Shown in pieces: positions 34,274 to 43,955 of a stretch of DNA of 64,000 nucleotides. Position numbers and translations under genes: made by a program. Position 1 is the stretch's first letter. Every line of letters starts with the position of its first letter. Source of the DNA: an uncultured bacterium (lineage in GTDB: Bacteria; Cyanobacteriota; Vampirovibrionia; Gastranaerophilales; Gastranaerophilaceae); the NCBI GenBank assembly GCA_949282195.1, contig CASDOW010000008.1, positions 18,907 to 82,906 on the forward strand, given 5' to 3'. The notes below the pieces were generated by a model. It saw only the letters and a list, made by a program, of their open reading frames with translations, did no database searches and was not told the origin of the DNA.

Positions 34274-35925
34274 ATAATTGTTTTTTGAAGAAAATCAACA
34301 ATAAGTTCGCTTGAGCTTGGCTTTGGAATATAGAAATTTTTTTCTATGATATTTTGTCTTGTGTTTTTAAGAATGTCTTTTTTATTGATTAATAATTCTC
34401 TGATTAAATTTGGTAATTCATAGGTTGAACTAACTTTGTAAATTCCTTTTTCTAATTTTCTTCCAAAATTATCAAACGGAGCTCTGTTTTTTCTATCTTG
34501 CAGGATTATGGGCTTTTGAGTCGGAAAATATTCAGCCAAGAAAGAAGAACAATCTGTTATAAGTAAATCTGATGTTTTAAAAATGTCAAAATACATTCCT
34601 TCTTCATATAAATTAGTGTTTGGAAGATTTTTCCATTCGTTTAAGTAGCTTTCAAAATCTTTTTCTGTCATTAAGTTTGTCGATATTACCGTGCTTTTTA
34701 GTGCAGGGTGTGGTTTTAAAATAAAGGTGTATTCACTATGATTTTTGGCAAAATCAAGCATAAATTCATAACATTCTTCAAAATTCGACATGCAAAGTCC
34801 TTGGTTTTTAATTGAATGATGTGGTGCCCATATTATACGGTTTTTGCCGTTCTTCCACAGTCTTTCAAAATCTTTGTTTATTGGTTCATTGTATGAATCC
34901 AATTTGGGGGTTCCTGTTGCTATTAGATTGTCTTTATATTTCATATTTGCAGCTTTTTTATAAAATTTATTATGATAATTACTTTCAGAAAAAAACATCC
35001 ATAAATTTGAATACACTTTTTTTACTGAGTCTGAACCCCAAAATTTTTCATTCAGTGTAGTATATCCGTATGGCAGCATAGCGGTTAAGGCATATTTTGA
35101 AACATTAATCGGGTGGTTTTCGTTTTCAAGGTACCAAGGTTGCTGATAGAATACAATATCTGGGTCAAATTGTTGTAAATTAAAATTTTTATTGTTTTTG
35201 TAATCGTATCCGTCCATTGTTTCAATGTTGTGTTTTTTAAAAAAAATTTTATTTTCTTTTTGTGTAAAGTCAATTCTATTTGATGTAATTATGGGGAATA
35301 AAACAACGGGTAAAACTTCAAAATTGTTGTTATTTTTTAATGAATTATAGATATTATTGCTGCACCATTTTTGATTTTCTTCGCAGGTGAATAATATTTT
35401 AATTTTTTTATTTAATTTAAGTTTGTTTTTTATATCTTTAAGTTTTTTTTCGTAGTTTGTTTTTGTATTAATTTCTTCTTTTGAACAAAAGAACAGGTAC
35501 TTTACAGTTTTTAGGATATTTTTTGTTTGGTTAAAATATTCTATCGCTTGCGGTATTTTAGGTAAAAAATTGTCTTTTTCTTCGAAAATAGGGTAAATTT
35601 TTTTATTTATAAACAGATTGTTTCTTAGGTAATTTTTGATTTGTTTTGGATTTGGGGAAGTAATTATTATACAGTCAAAAATTTCATTTTTTAGGCTTGA
35701 AGGCTTGATAAGACGAAATAACCCATGTTTTTCATTTGGGTTATTTTCGTATCTTATGTCTGAAATACCAACAATATTAAAATATTTTGTTAAATCGTAT
35801 TTGTTTATTAATTGGTTTAAAAATTGTCCACTACAATATAATATGACTTTTTTATTTTTTAGTTTTTTTTGAAGATTTATTAAATATTTTTCAAATTGTT
35901 CCGATTTTATAAATTCTTCAAACAT
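34270..35925 (-). CDS. CDP-glycerol/ribitol transferase family protein with N-terminal Rossmann module
   Basis: A 551-aa fusion. Residues 1-~125 are the Rossmann unit (KKVILYCSGQFLNQLINKYDL, IVGISDIRYE, DCIIITSPN), almost a duplicate of the free-standing protein at 25857. The C-terminal part is a TagB/TagF-like transferase: IIWAPHHS, FILKPHP, LLITDCSSFLAEYF, IILQDRKN. The middle region is AT-rich with many Asn/Lys. It is the distal gene of the minus-strand block. It probably polymerises or primes a polyol-phosphate chain; the substrate is not decidable. Confidence 0.78.
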   Translation of the reverse strand: MFEEFIKSEQFEKYLINLQKKLKNKKVILYCSGQFLNQLINKYDLTKYFNIVGISDIRYENNPNEKHGLFRLIKPSSLKNEIFDCIIITSPNPKQIKNYLRNNLFINKKIYPIFEEKDNFLPKIPQAIEYFNQTKNILKTVKYLFFCSKEEINTKTNYEKKLKDIKNKLKLNKKIKILFTCEENQKWCSNNIYNSLKNNNNFEVLPVVLFPIITSNRIDFTQKENKIFFKKHNIETMDGYDYKNNKNFNLQQFDPDIVFYQQPWYLENENHPINVSKYALTAMLPYGYTTLNEKFWGSDSVKKVYSNLWMFFSESNYHNKFYKKAANMKYKDNLIATGTPKLDSYNEPINKDFERLWKNGKNRIIWAPHHSIKNQGLCMSNFEECYEFMLDFAKNHSEYTFILKPHPALKSTVISTNLMTEKDFESYLNEWKNLPNTNLYEEGMYFDIFKTSDLLITDCSSFLAEYFPTQKPIILQDRKNRAPFDNFGRKLEKGIYKVSSTYELPNLIRELLINKKDILKNTRQNIIEKNFYIPKPSSSELIVDFLQKTII

Positions 35926-35927
35926 GA

Positions 35928-37703
35928 TTATACTTGTACTTCTTGTTTTTTAAATTGCATTTCATACAATGCTTTATATTGTCCGTTTTGAATTTGCATT
36001 AATTCGTCGTGTGTTCCTAATTCAACAAGTTCGCCTTCATTGATTACTGCAATTCTGTTTGCGTTTTTAATTGTTGAAAGCCTGTGGGCAATTATAAAAA
36101 CAGTCTTATCTTTCATTAAGTTGTCGATTGCTTTTTGTACAATTGCCTCAGATTTATTATCCAGAGCTGATGTTGCTTCGTCTAAAACAATTATCGGTGC
36201 ATCTTTTATGAATGCACGAGCAATTGCAACGCGTTGCTTTTGACCTCCGGATAATAGAATTCCTCTTTCTCCGATTTGAGTATCCAGTCCGTCTTGCAGA
36301 GTTGCAATAAATTCATCAAGATATGCAATTTTTACTGCTTTTTGTATTTCTTCCTCTGTTGCATCTTCTTTGCCTAGCAATATATTTTCTCTTATTGTTC
36401 CTGAAAATAAGAAATTGTCTTGGAAAACAACAGCGATATTTTGACGAAGAGAGTTTAGCGAGTAATCCCTGATATCTATTCCGTCAATTTTTATTGAGCC
36501 TGATTTGATATCATAAAAGCGAGGAATTAAGTTTACCAAAGTTGATTTTCCGCCGCCTGAATTTCCTACAAGAGCGATTGTTTCTCCTCTCTTGACTGAT
36601 AGGTTGATATTTTTTAAGACAGGAACATTTTCAACGTATTCAAAACATACATTTTCAAATTGAATTTGATTATGTTCTTTTTTCATGGTTATCGGATTTT
36701 CTTTGTCCCTAATTTCAGGTACGGAATCCAATACTTCAAAAATGCGCTCAATTGAGAAGAATGAGAATTGAACTGCATTTAAATTATTTCCAATGTTCTT
36801 AATAGGCGTATAAAGTAAAATCAGAGCAGTGATAAACGAAACAAAGTTACCTGCGGTAATTTGATTTGATATTATCAGGTGCGAGCCATATCCTATTGCT
36901 GCCGCAATTCCGATTGATACAATAACATGCATCATAGGTGATAGCCATTGTGTTTTTTGTACCATTTTAATTCTTAGTTTAAAAATGTTTTGTAAAATAT
37001 GGAAAAATTTATTGGTTTCATGTTGGGCTAAGTTGTATGATGTGATTGTTTTATTGCCTGCAAATACTTCATTGTATTCCGTTATTATTGCAGCATCTGC
37101 AACAACTGTTTTATTTAATACGGATTTAATTTTTTTCTGTAATTTTGCAACTGGCGCAAAGGCACAGCCAAGAACAATTACCGCAATTAGGGCAAGTTGC
37201 CACGAATTATAGAATAATACAAAAACTAAAGAAACCGATGAGAAAAATCTTTGTGTAAATACGCTCAAATTATCCAATAAACCGTTACAGGCTATATCTG
37301 CCTGATTGTTGAATTGAAATACGATATCGCCTGAATTTCTCTTATCAAAAAACAAAGTAGGCATAGTAAGGAGTTTTTTAAACATATCATATTTAAGTCC
37401 GTTTGTAATTTTTCCGCCTACCCATGTCGAAATGTAAGAGGACAAATATTTAAGTCCGCCTTGCGCTGAAGTAAATGCAACAATTCCAAGCGGTATATAC
37501 CATGGTGATTGAATTGATTTTTCGACCATTACCAAATCCATATATGGCTTTAGTGCCAGTGCAATAATTGCATCTAAGGAGCCTATCGGAATACATATAA
37601 GCATTGAGCAAAGCGCCCTAAACCATACCGGTCTGACATATGGCCACATACGTTTATAATTTATAAAAAATCTGTTTTCTTTTATTAAGTTAATTAGCTT
37701 CAT
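35928..37703 (-). CDS. MsbA/PglK-type ABC exporter (half-transporter with ATPase)
   Basis: The 591-aa protein has six transmembrane helices in the first ~320 residues and a full ATPase: Walker A GNSGGGKST, Q-loop VFQDNFLF, signature LSGGQKQR, Walker B IIVLDEATSALD and H-loop FIIAHRLS. Homodimers of this type flip lipid A (MsbA) or lipid-linked oligosaccharide (PglK). Its place inside the glycan locus, with no Wzx, Wzm or Wzt in sight, suggests it flips the locus product. It lies 2 bases from each neighbour, so it is translated as part of the operon. Confidence 0.85.
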   Translation of the reverse strand: MKLINLIKENRFFINYKRMWPYVRPVWFRALCSMLICIPIGSLDAIIALALKPYMDLVMVEKSIQSPWYIPLGIVAFTSAQGGLKYLSSYISTWVGGKITNGLKYDMFKKLLTMPTLFFDKRNSGDIVFQFNNQADIACNGLLDNLSVFTQRFFSSVSLVFVLFYNSWQLALIAVIVLGCAFAPVAKLQKKIKSVLNKTVVADAAIITEYNEVFAGNKTITSYNLAQHETNKFFHILQNIFKLRIKMVQKTQWLSPMMHVIVSIGIAAAIGYGSHLIISNQITAGNFVSFITALILLYTPIKNIGNNLNAVQFSFFSIERIFEVLDSVPEIRDKENPITMKKEHNQIQFENVCFEYVENVPVLKNINLSVKRGETIALVGNSGGGKSTLVNLIPRFYDIKSGSIKIDGIDIRDYSLNSLRQNIAVVFQDNFLFSGTIRENILLGKEDATEEEIQKAVKIAYLDEFIATLQDGLDTQIGERGILLSGGQKQRVAIARAFIKDAPIIVLDEATSALDNKSEAIVQKAIDNLMKDKTVFIIAHRLSTIKNANRIAVINEGELVELGTHDELMQIQNGQYKALYEMQFKKQEVQV

Positions 37704-37705
37704 AT

Positions 37706-39094
37706 TTATACTCTACCGTAACAATCTTCATATCTTATAATATCATCTTCTGAAATATAGTCACCCTTTTGAACCTCTATGATTTTCAATTCTTTATCAT
37801 ATGGATTTTGTAAGGAATGTTTTGCTTTTAGTGGAATATCAATACTATCGCCTGCATTAATTACATATTCTTTTCCGTCTTTTAAAACTAAAGCAGTGCC
37901 TTCTAAAACCACCCAGTGTTCTGAGCGGTGATTGTGAGATTGGACGGACAATTTGTGTTTCGGCATTACGCATATTGTTTTTGTTAAATAACCTTCTCCT
38001 CTATTTAGGCAAGTATAGTAGCCCCATGGTCTAAATACCGTTTTATGTAATTTTATAGTATCTGATTCTTTGGCTTTTAATTTTTCATATAATTTTTTAA
38101 CGTTTTGAGATTCATCCAGTTTGCAAGCCATAATCGCATCTTCTGTTTCAACAAGAATAATATTTTCTAAGCTTGAAACTGCAACCACCTCTTTTTGTGA
38201 ATAGATAAATGAATTTTTTACATTATCAACAACAACGCTTCCTGTTAAAACGTTTCCGTTTTCATCTTTTTCTTTAACATTATACAATGATTGCCAAGAA
38301 CCTAAATCATTCCAGTCTGATTGAAGTTCAACCAAAGCTATTTTTTGAGATTTTTCCATAATTGCATAGTCTATTGAAATAGAGGGCATTTTTTCGTAAA
38401 TTGAATAATCAATTTGTGTTGAATTTGAAAAATCAAGTTTGTTTAAATTTGAATAAATTCCAGGGGCATATTTACTAAATTCTTCCATAAATGTTGAAAT
38501 TTTGCCCATAAAAATACCGCCATTCCAATAATATTTACCGCTTTCAAGGTATTTTTTTGCAGTTTCCAAATTTGGTTTTTCGACAAATCTTTCAACTTCA
38601 TATCCAACTAAAAGTTCTTTTTTTGTTTTAATGTAACCATATCCTGTTTCAGGATAAGTCGGTTTTATGCCAAAAGTAACAATATAGCCAAGCTCAGCAA
38701 GTTTTTTACCTTCTTCAACCGTTTGATTAAATTTATCGGTATTTTTTATTAAATGATCGGAAGGAACTATTAAAACAATATCGTCTGATGAGTCTTGTTC
38801 TATAAAATACTTCAAAGTAGAGGCTATTGCAGGAGCCGTATTTTTGCCAAAGGGTTCCGCTATAACAACATTTTTTGTGTCAATTTTATTTAATTGCAAT
38901 TTAATATTCGAATAGTGTTTTATGTTTGTAACAGTAACTATTTCTGAAGGGTTTGAATAAGCACAAAGCCTGTTAAATGTCATTTGCAAAAGGCTTTCGT
39001 CTTTTTCAAGTGCTAATAGTTGTTTTGGGTATTCTTCTCTTGATAAGGGCCATAAACGGCTGCCTGAGCCGCCTGCTAATATTATTGATTTCAT
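37706..39094 (-). CDS. manC: Mannose-1-phosphate guanylyltransferase / mannose-6-phosphate isomerase
   Basis: The 462-aa bifunctional enzyme makes GDP-mannose. The N-terminal GGSGSRLWPLSREEYPKQL is the pyrophosphorylase loop; FVEKP and YYWNGGIF follow. The C-terminal cupin (PWGYYTCLNRGEGYLTK, KHKLSVQSHNHRSEHW) is the type II PMI domain. It feeds gmd at 43956. It abuts the glycosyltransferase-like gene upstream (shared base 39094) and the ABC exporter downstream. Phosphomannomutase (manB) is not in the window. Confidence 0.92.
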   Translation of the reverse strand: MKSIILAGGSGSRLWPLSREEYPKQLLALEKDESLLQMTFNRLCAYSNPSEIVTVTNIKHYSNIKLQLNKIDTKNVVIAEPFGKNTAPAIASTLKYFIEQDSSDDIVLIVPSDHLIKNTDKFNQTVEEGKKLAELGYIVTFGIKPTYPETGYGYIKTKKELLVGYEVERFVEKPNLETAKKYLESGKYYWNGGIFMGKISTFMEEFSKYAPGIYSNLNKLDFSNSTQIDYSIYEKMPSISIDYAIMEKSQKIALVELQSDWNDLGSWQSLYNVKEKDENGNVLTGSVVVDNVKNSFIYSQKEVVAVSSLENIILVETEDAIMACKLDESQNVKKLYEKLKAKESDTIKLHKTVFRPWGYYTCLNRGEGYLTKTICVMPKHKLSVQSHNHRSEHWVVLEGTALVLKDGKEYVINAGDSIDIPLKAKHSLQNPYDKELKIIEVQKGDYISEDDIIRYEDCYGRV

Positions 39095-39972
39095 TATTTT
39101 CTCCTGAATTTTAGTTTAATACCAAGAATTTTAAATATTTTATGTTTATCATTTTTTTCTATTGAAAATATTTTTTTGCAAAAATTTGATTTTTTATCAA
39201 ATAATTCTCCGTTTATATATTTTTCAAAACGCGATTTATGCCATTTGTCTGCTTCTTCGGTTCTGTAATTTTGATCATGCGAGCAATTGTATATGTGCTC
39301 TAATACATCATCTAAATGTATTTCATTTACATTATGCGCTAAGTTATATATCTTAAATGCTCTTTCTATATTATGTGAAACTTTTGGATCATCAACCAAT
39401 AATGGCTTCATTTTTTCAATCCAATCAACAAAGCCGACAAGCCATTCTTTATTGCAGGCAAATGAGCCCCCGCTTGGCCAGTATTTGTCGCCATTTCTTT
39501 TGGCATCTTCCACCATATGAAGAGGGTCAATATTGTATACTTTTTTACTTGCTTCAATTATTGCTTTTGCAAATTCTTCTTCTAAAAAGTAGTTACATTC
39601 TATTGGCTGAGGGATAAAATTAATAAAACATTCTTTATTTTGTTTAAATATATTTTGGATTTTATTTTCAAAATTTTCGAACACAAAACAATCATAGTGA
39701 ATGACTGCAACATAATCTTTTTTAATTAGATTATTTTTTACCAATGCATACCAGCCTGTATAATCAAACAGATATTTTTCAGGTTCTATATTTATCGGCA
39801 AATCTCTTGCGATAATGACTTTATTTTTCAGTGAGTTTAATTTATCGGTTGGACGATATCCTAAAAAAAGATACTTGTATTTTTTGATATTTCTAAAGCA
39901 TCTGTTTTTTTCCAGCTGGAGAATTAAGTCTTGATCATGTACCGAAATAAATACATCATATCTTTTGTTCAT
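39094..39972 (-). CDS. Putative glycosyltransferase with conserved basic C-terminal tail
   Basis: A 292-aa cytoplasmic protein starting MNKRYDVFISVHDQDL. YVAVIHYDCFVF (an acidic D.D-like region near 110), DYTGWYALV and WPSGGSF suggest a GT-A-like enzyme, but no standard family was recognised with certainty. The C-terminus KKIFSIEKNDKHKIFKILG ends in a basic KLKFRRK and is nearly the same as tails in the GT8, GT2 and TylF-type proteins nearby. It overlaps the GT8 gene by 4 bases. Role in the same glycan is inferred from context. Confidence 0.6.
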   Translation of the reverse strand: MNKRYDVFISVHDQDLILQLEKNRCFRNIKKYKYLFLGYRPTDKLNSLKNKVIIARDLPINIEPEKYLFDYTGWYALVKNNLIKKDYVAVIHYDCFVFENFENKIQNIFKQNKECFINFIPQPIECNYFLEEEFAKAIIEASKKVYNIDPLHMVEDAKRNGDKYWPSGGSFACNKEWLVGFVDWIEKMKPLLVDDPKVSHNIERAFKIYNLAHNVNEIHLDDVLEHIYNCSHDQNYRTEEADKWHKSRFEKYINGELFDKKSNFCKKIFSIEKNDKHKIFKILGIKLKFRRK

Positions 39973-41000
39973 TTTTTCTTCCTTTTTAATTTTAATTTAA
40001 TTCCGCACAATGTTACAATTTTGTGTTTTCCATGGTTTTTTAGAGAAAATATTTTCTCTAAAAATGTATATTTTTTAATTTTGGAAATTACCGTATTTGT
40101 GCGCATATTCGAATATAAAATACGCTCATATACAGGTGTTTGTCTTGCTTCCATCCAAAAATATTCTGATTTTGGTATATATGGGTTTTTCCAGGGTTTT
40201 TCCCCTGAAGTGTAATGAAGTATTTTTGCATTTTTTATTTTTTCAAGGCATTTTTCATGGATGTCTTTTTTATTTTTGATGAAATCTTTTAAAAATTGTT
40301 TAGCATAATCAGTGAAACACATTGTTTGAGCATTCCAAACCCAATCTATCATATAAGTTTTCCCTTTTGCCAGAACATTCAAAACATCTTGATCATCAAC
40401 CAATGGTTTTTTTAAGTAGATTAATGTTTCAATAGCTTTATTTAAAAAGTCAAATTTAGTTAGTTCTTTAATGTTAAATAACAAAACGCCTGCGTTAAAA
40501 TATGTCATTGTGTCTTTAATTAATAATTTTTCTTGTACATATTTTGTCAGGTTTTTTTGAAGCTTTGTACCTATCCCCATATCTGTTATGGCGCCAAATA
40601 AATTATTGCCAATTTCTGTGTCGTATAATTTTGCTACATCATCAAACACAATAATATCGGAATCAAGATATAAGACTTTATCGTAGTTTTTAAATAATGT
40701 CGGTATCCATAAACGATAATATGTTGTTATTGTAATATCGTTATTTAGTGTTAAATGTTTTCCATAATTTTTAATGTTTTCGTTTATATCAATAAATTTT
40801 ATTGATATATTTTCTCTTGATAATTTTAAAAGCAGTTCTTTGTTGTATTCGTTAATTTTTTGGTAAAGAATGTAAATATCATAATTTCTATTTTTGCTTG
40901 CTTTTTTTATCAGTGAGTTAATAGCTACATATGCATAATTGAAATAATTGTCATCAAATGCAAGCACTATTGGTATATTATTAGAACTTTGTTCTATCAA
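39969..41000 (-). CDS. GT8-family glycosyltransferase with basic C-terminal tail
   Basis: The 343-aa protein has the GT8 pattern: VLAFDDNYFNYAYVAINSL, VLYLDSDIIVFD (DxD), FNAGVLLFNIKELTK and DDQDVLNVL. The late ILHYTSGEKPWKNP also matches LgtC-like galactosyl/glucosyl transferases. The tail EKIFSLKNHGKHKIVTLCG plus KLKLKRKKK is the shared basic motif. It likely adds Gal or Glc to the lipid-linked glycan at the membrane. Sugar donor is not proven. Confidence 0.85.
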   Translation of the reverse strand: MIEQSSNNIPIVLAFDDNYFNYAYVAINSLIKKASKNRNYDIYILYQKINEYNKELLLKLSRENISIKFIDINENIKNYGKHLTLNNDITITTYYRLWIPTLFKNYDKVLYLDSDIIVFDDVAKLYDTEIGNNLFGAITDMGIGTKLQKNLTKYVQEKLLIKDTMTYFNAGVLLFNIKELTKFDFLNKAIETLIYLKKPLVDDQDVLNVLAKGKTYMIDWVWNAQTMCFTDYAKQFLKDFIKNKKDIHEKCLEKIKNAKILHYTSGEKPWKNPYIPKSEYFWMEARQTPVYERILYSNMRTNTVISKIKKYTFLEKIFSLKNHGKHKIVTLCGIKLKLKRKKK

Positions 41001-41028
41001 AATTTTCTCCTTTGCGTTGAATGTTATT

Positions 41029-41847
41029 TTATTTTGCGATTACAACCGTTCCTGATATATCGGGTATGGGTATGTATTTTATTTTGTTAGATTCCATAAA
41101 TTCATATAATGCTTTTTTGATGCCCCGATATTGTGAATGATTGAAATCGTGTAAAAATATATATCCACCTTCAACTAATCTTGGGTAAAAGTATTCTAAT
41201 GCTGCTATTGCAGGTTTATATAAATCGGGGTCAATGGATACAAAAATAAATTTTTCTTCTAATCCTGCAGCGGTATCGGGAAAATACCCCTTTTTGATGA
41301 TACATCTTTGCGGATTTGTTATTTTTGACAAAACCATTTCTTCCGTAGTGTTTGTAAAATCATTGTCAATTTCTGAATAATTATTTTCTTTATCAAATTG
41401 AGTATCTTGATTATTGAAACCATCGAAAGTATCAAACAGATAAAACTTGTTATCAGGCAAAAATTCACCTATCTTTGAAGCAAAATCTCCTTGAAATACG
41501 CCTATTTCAGCTATTGCACCGTCTGTTACGTTGTTTCTTTTCATTTCTCTTAAGACAAGCTCCAGAGTTGTTAATCTCACATTGTCCATATCTTGAAGAG
41601 CATACTTTAATTTGTCGTCACACCAACCTAGTGGATTATAATTCCAAGTTAAGAAAGACTCTTTTTCATTTGTAAGTTGAGTAATTTTTTGATTTAATAA
41701 TTGTTCTTTTTGAATAAGTTGATTAATATTTTGTTTTATTTTTGTTGTATTTTTAAATTTAATTTTAAAGCCTAAAAAAGTTATGACTTTATGAAAATCC
41801 TGATTTTTAACTGAAAAAATATTTTGCAAGATTTGTTTTAGTTTCAT
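41029..41847 (-). CDS. TylF/MycF-type O-methyltransferase
   Basis: The 272-aa protein has the TylF pattern: LTTLELVLREMKRNNVTDGAIAE, GVFQGDFASKIGEFLPDNKF, LFDTFDGFN, and HDFNHSQYRGIKKAL near the metal site. Enzymes of this group methylate sugar hydroxyls. Unusually the shared motif of the locus is here at the N-terminus (LQNIFSVKNQDFHKVITFLGF then KIKFKN), followed by a short coiled coil. It is 28 bases after the colD gene end in the same operon. Confidence 0.82.
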   Translation of the reverse strand: MKLKQILQNIFSVKNQDFHKVITFLGFKIKFKNTTKIKQNINQLIQKEQLLNQKITQLTNEKESFLTWNYNPLGWCDDKLKYALQDMDNVRLTTLELVLREMKRNNVTDGAIAEIGVFQGDFASKIGEFLPDNKFYLFDTFDGFNNQDTQFDKENNYSEIDNDFTNTTEEMVLSKITNPQRCIIKKGYFPDTAAGLEEKFIFVSIDPDLYKPAIAALEYFYPRLVEGGYIFLHDFNHSQYRGIKKALYEFMESNKIKYIPIPDISGTVVIAK

Positions 41848-41848
41848 T

Positions 41849-43012
41849 TTAAACCCCTTTTAACACTTCTTTTAAATAATCCAGTTTATCTTTAATGTCA
41901 AATTGGTGATTTCCCACGAAAAATCCGTTTTTATCAACATAATCTGAATTTTTCAAATCACCCTGAATTTCATAATCAAACCATTTAACAACTTCTTTTC
42001 TTGCAAAATTGCCTGCGACAATCGGGCGTGTGTCAATATTTGCTTCTGTTAGAGCTTTGATTACATTTTCTCTTTTTATATTTGAATTTTCATTAATTAA
42101 GAATGAAAAACCAAACCAGCTTGATGTTTCAATTTCTTTTTGAATTATAAATCTATCATCATTTTCAAAAAGTTCTTTGAAATATTTAGCATTTTCTCTT
42201 CTGTGTCTTAAAAATTCAGGCAGTTTTTTAAGTTGTTCTATTCCTATTGCGCCCATCATTTCTATGGGTCTTACATTATACCCTGGTAAAATAAATCTAA
42301 AGCTTTCGTCAAATGCATTTTTGGATTTTGTGCATAGTTTATTTTCTTCCGGTAAATGTCTTGTCCAGCCATGGGAACGAATTGAAAGCAGAATATGATA
42401 TAATTCTTCATCGTCTGTTCCGACTAAACCTCCCTCCATTGTTGCCATATGATGAGAGAAGAATGTTGAGTATGTACCCATTAAACCTATTGAACCAAGC
42501 TGTTTTCCTTTGTATATGCCGCCTAATGACTCGCAATTATCTTCTAAAAGATATACGTTTTTATCTTTAATCATTTCGTTGATTGCGTCATAGTCATTAG
42601 GATTTCCAAGCAAGTTAACCGCAAAAATTAATCTTGTTTTATCTGTTATCGCTTTTTCTAATTCGTTTAAATCAAAATTTAGAGTATATTTATCTACATC
42701 TACAAATTTTAATTTTAGCCCATATTGACATAAAGGATAATAAGTTGTTGCCCATGAAACAGCAGGCACAATAACCTCGTCACCTCTTTTAAGCGGATTT
42801 TCTTTTTTGAAGAACATTGCTGCAATTGCAAGTAAATTTGCGCTTGAGCCTGAGTTAACCATTACACAATATTTATTTCCTGTGAATTTTGCAAAATCAG
42901 CCTCAAATTGTTTTACATCATCACCCATTGTATAGTTATTCTTTTTTATGACTTTTTGAATTGCTTCAATTTCTTTTTCATCCCAAGATGTGCTTGCTAA
43001 TTCATATTTCAT
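41849..43012 (-). CDS. colD: GDP-4-keto-6-deoxy-D-mannose 3-dehydratase (ColD)
   Basis: The 387-aa PLP-dependent fold-type I protein has the ColD wording throughout: LASTSWDEKEIEAIQ, VNSGSSANLLAIAAMFF, VPAVSWATTYYPL, LLEDNCESLGG and FVGNHQFDIKD. The lysine that normally binds PLP is replaced: FFSHHMATMEGG, with His at 187 and 188. In E. coli ColD the equivalent His188 is the known active-site base (from memory). So this is a dehydratase, removing the C3 hydroxyl of GDP-4-keto-6-deoxymannose. gmd and an SDR of the ColC/Fcl kind are adjacent. Confidence 0.9.
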   Translation of the reverse strand: MKYELASTSWDEKEIEAIQKVIKKNNYTMGDDVKQFEADFAKFTGNKYCVMVNSGSSANLLAIAAMFFKKENPLKRGDEVIVPAVSWATTYYPLCQYGLKLKFVDVDKYTLNFDLNELEKAITDKTRLIFAVNLLGNPNDYDAINEMIKDKNVYLLEDNCESLGGIYKGKQLGSIGLMGTYSTFFSHHMATMEGGLVGTDDEELYHILLSIRSHGWTRHLPEENKLCTKSKNAFDESFRFILPGYNVRPIEMMGAIGIEQLKKLPEFLRHRRENAKYFKELFENDDRFIIQKEIETSSWFGFSFLINENSNIKRENVIKALTEANIDTRPIVAGNFARKEVVKWFDYEIQGDLKNSDYVDKNGFFVGNHQFDIKDKLDYLKEVLKGV

Positions 43013-43013
43013 T

Positions 43014-43955
43014 TTATTCTCCTTTGTATTCGTTTATGAAATAGTTGTATGTTTCTTTTATTCCTTCTTCCAAAGAATATTTGCATTTAAAGCCAAGGGC
43101 TTTTTGCTTTTCGATATTTAAAAGTTTTTGTTTGATTCCTGAGGGTTTGGATAAATCGTGAATGAAATTACCTTCAAAACCAATAACTTTTGCTACTGTT
43201 TTATAATATTCATTAATTGTGTAATCGTATCCTAAACCGATATTTAAAACGGTTGGGATTTTTTCAAAGTTTTCAAGAACATCTACGACAATTTGCGCAA
43301 AATCACCTGCATACATAAATTCTCTTCTTGATTCTCCATTACCCCAGATATCAATTTCTGATATATTGTTGATTTTGGCATCGTGTAATTTTTTAATAAT
43401 CGCAGGAATAAGATGAGAGTTTTTAGGTGAAAACTTATCGTATCTTCCATATAAATTACAAGGTATCAATGTTTTGTAGTGATATCCTTCAAATTGTTTT
43501 GTTATATATTCACACATTCTTAAAATGGTAGTCTTAGCTATTGCGTATCCTTCATTTGTTTTTTCAAAAGGCCCTGTTAAAATCATTTCTTCCGATAAGG
43601 GAGTGGAGATATTACAAGGGTATGAGCACGAACTTGATAAATTAAGCAAATTTTTTATACCTAATTCTTTTGCGGCGCGTACAACATTTACGCCCATGAC
43701 TGTATTATTTGTAAAAAAACCGTATGGGTCATTCATGTTGGCTTGAATACCACCGACTTGACCTGCTGTATGGATTATAAAGTCCGGTTTTTCTTTATTT
43801 ATGAAATCGTAAACTTTGTTATAATCCATTAAATCAAGTTCATTGTGTTTTGGTGCAAGTATTGTACAATTTGAAATATGCTGATTTTCAATTATATTTC
43901 TTCCAACTAATCCGCTTCCACCTGTTATATAAATTTTTGTTCCTTTATGAAACAT
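43014..43955 (-). CDS. GDP-L-colitose synthase / GDP-fucose synthase-like SDR (ColC/Fcl family)
   Basis: The 313-aa extended SDR has IYITGGSGLVGRNI, HTAGQVGGIQANM, LSSSCSYPCN, and EGYAIAKTTILRMCEY with the YxxxK pair. REFMYAGDFAQ also follows the Fcl/ColC layout. Both families reduce and epimerise a GDP-4-keto-6-deoxy sugar. Because the gene lies between gmd and colD, the colitose-forming ColC role is favoured, but GDP-fucose synthase is the close alternative. Spacing to both neighbours is 0-1 base. Confidence 0.78.
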   Translation of the reverse strand: MFHKGTKIYITGGSGLVGRNIIENQHISNCTILAPKHNELDLMDYNKVYDFINKEKPDFIIHTAGQVGGIQANMNDPYGFFTNNTVMGVNVVRAAKELGIKNLLNLSSSCSYPCNISTPLSEEMILTGPFEKTNEGYAIAKTTILRMCEYITKQFEGYHYKTLIPCNLYGRYDKFSPKNSHLIPAIIKKLHDAKINNISEIDIWGNGESRREFMYAGDFAQIVVDVLENFEKIPTVLNIGLGYDYTINEYYKTVAKVIGFEGNFIHDLSKPSGIKQKLLNIEKQKALGFKCKYSLEEGIKETYNYFINEYKGE

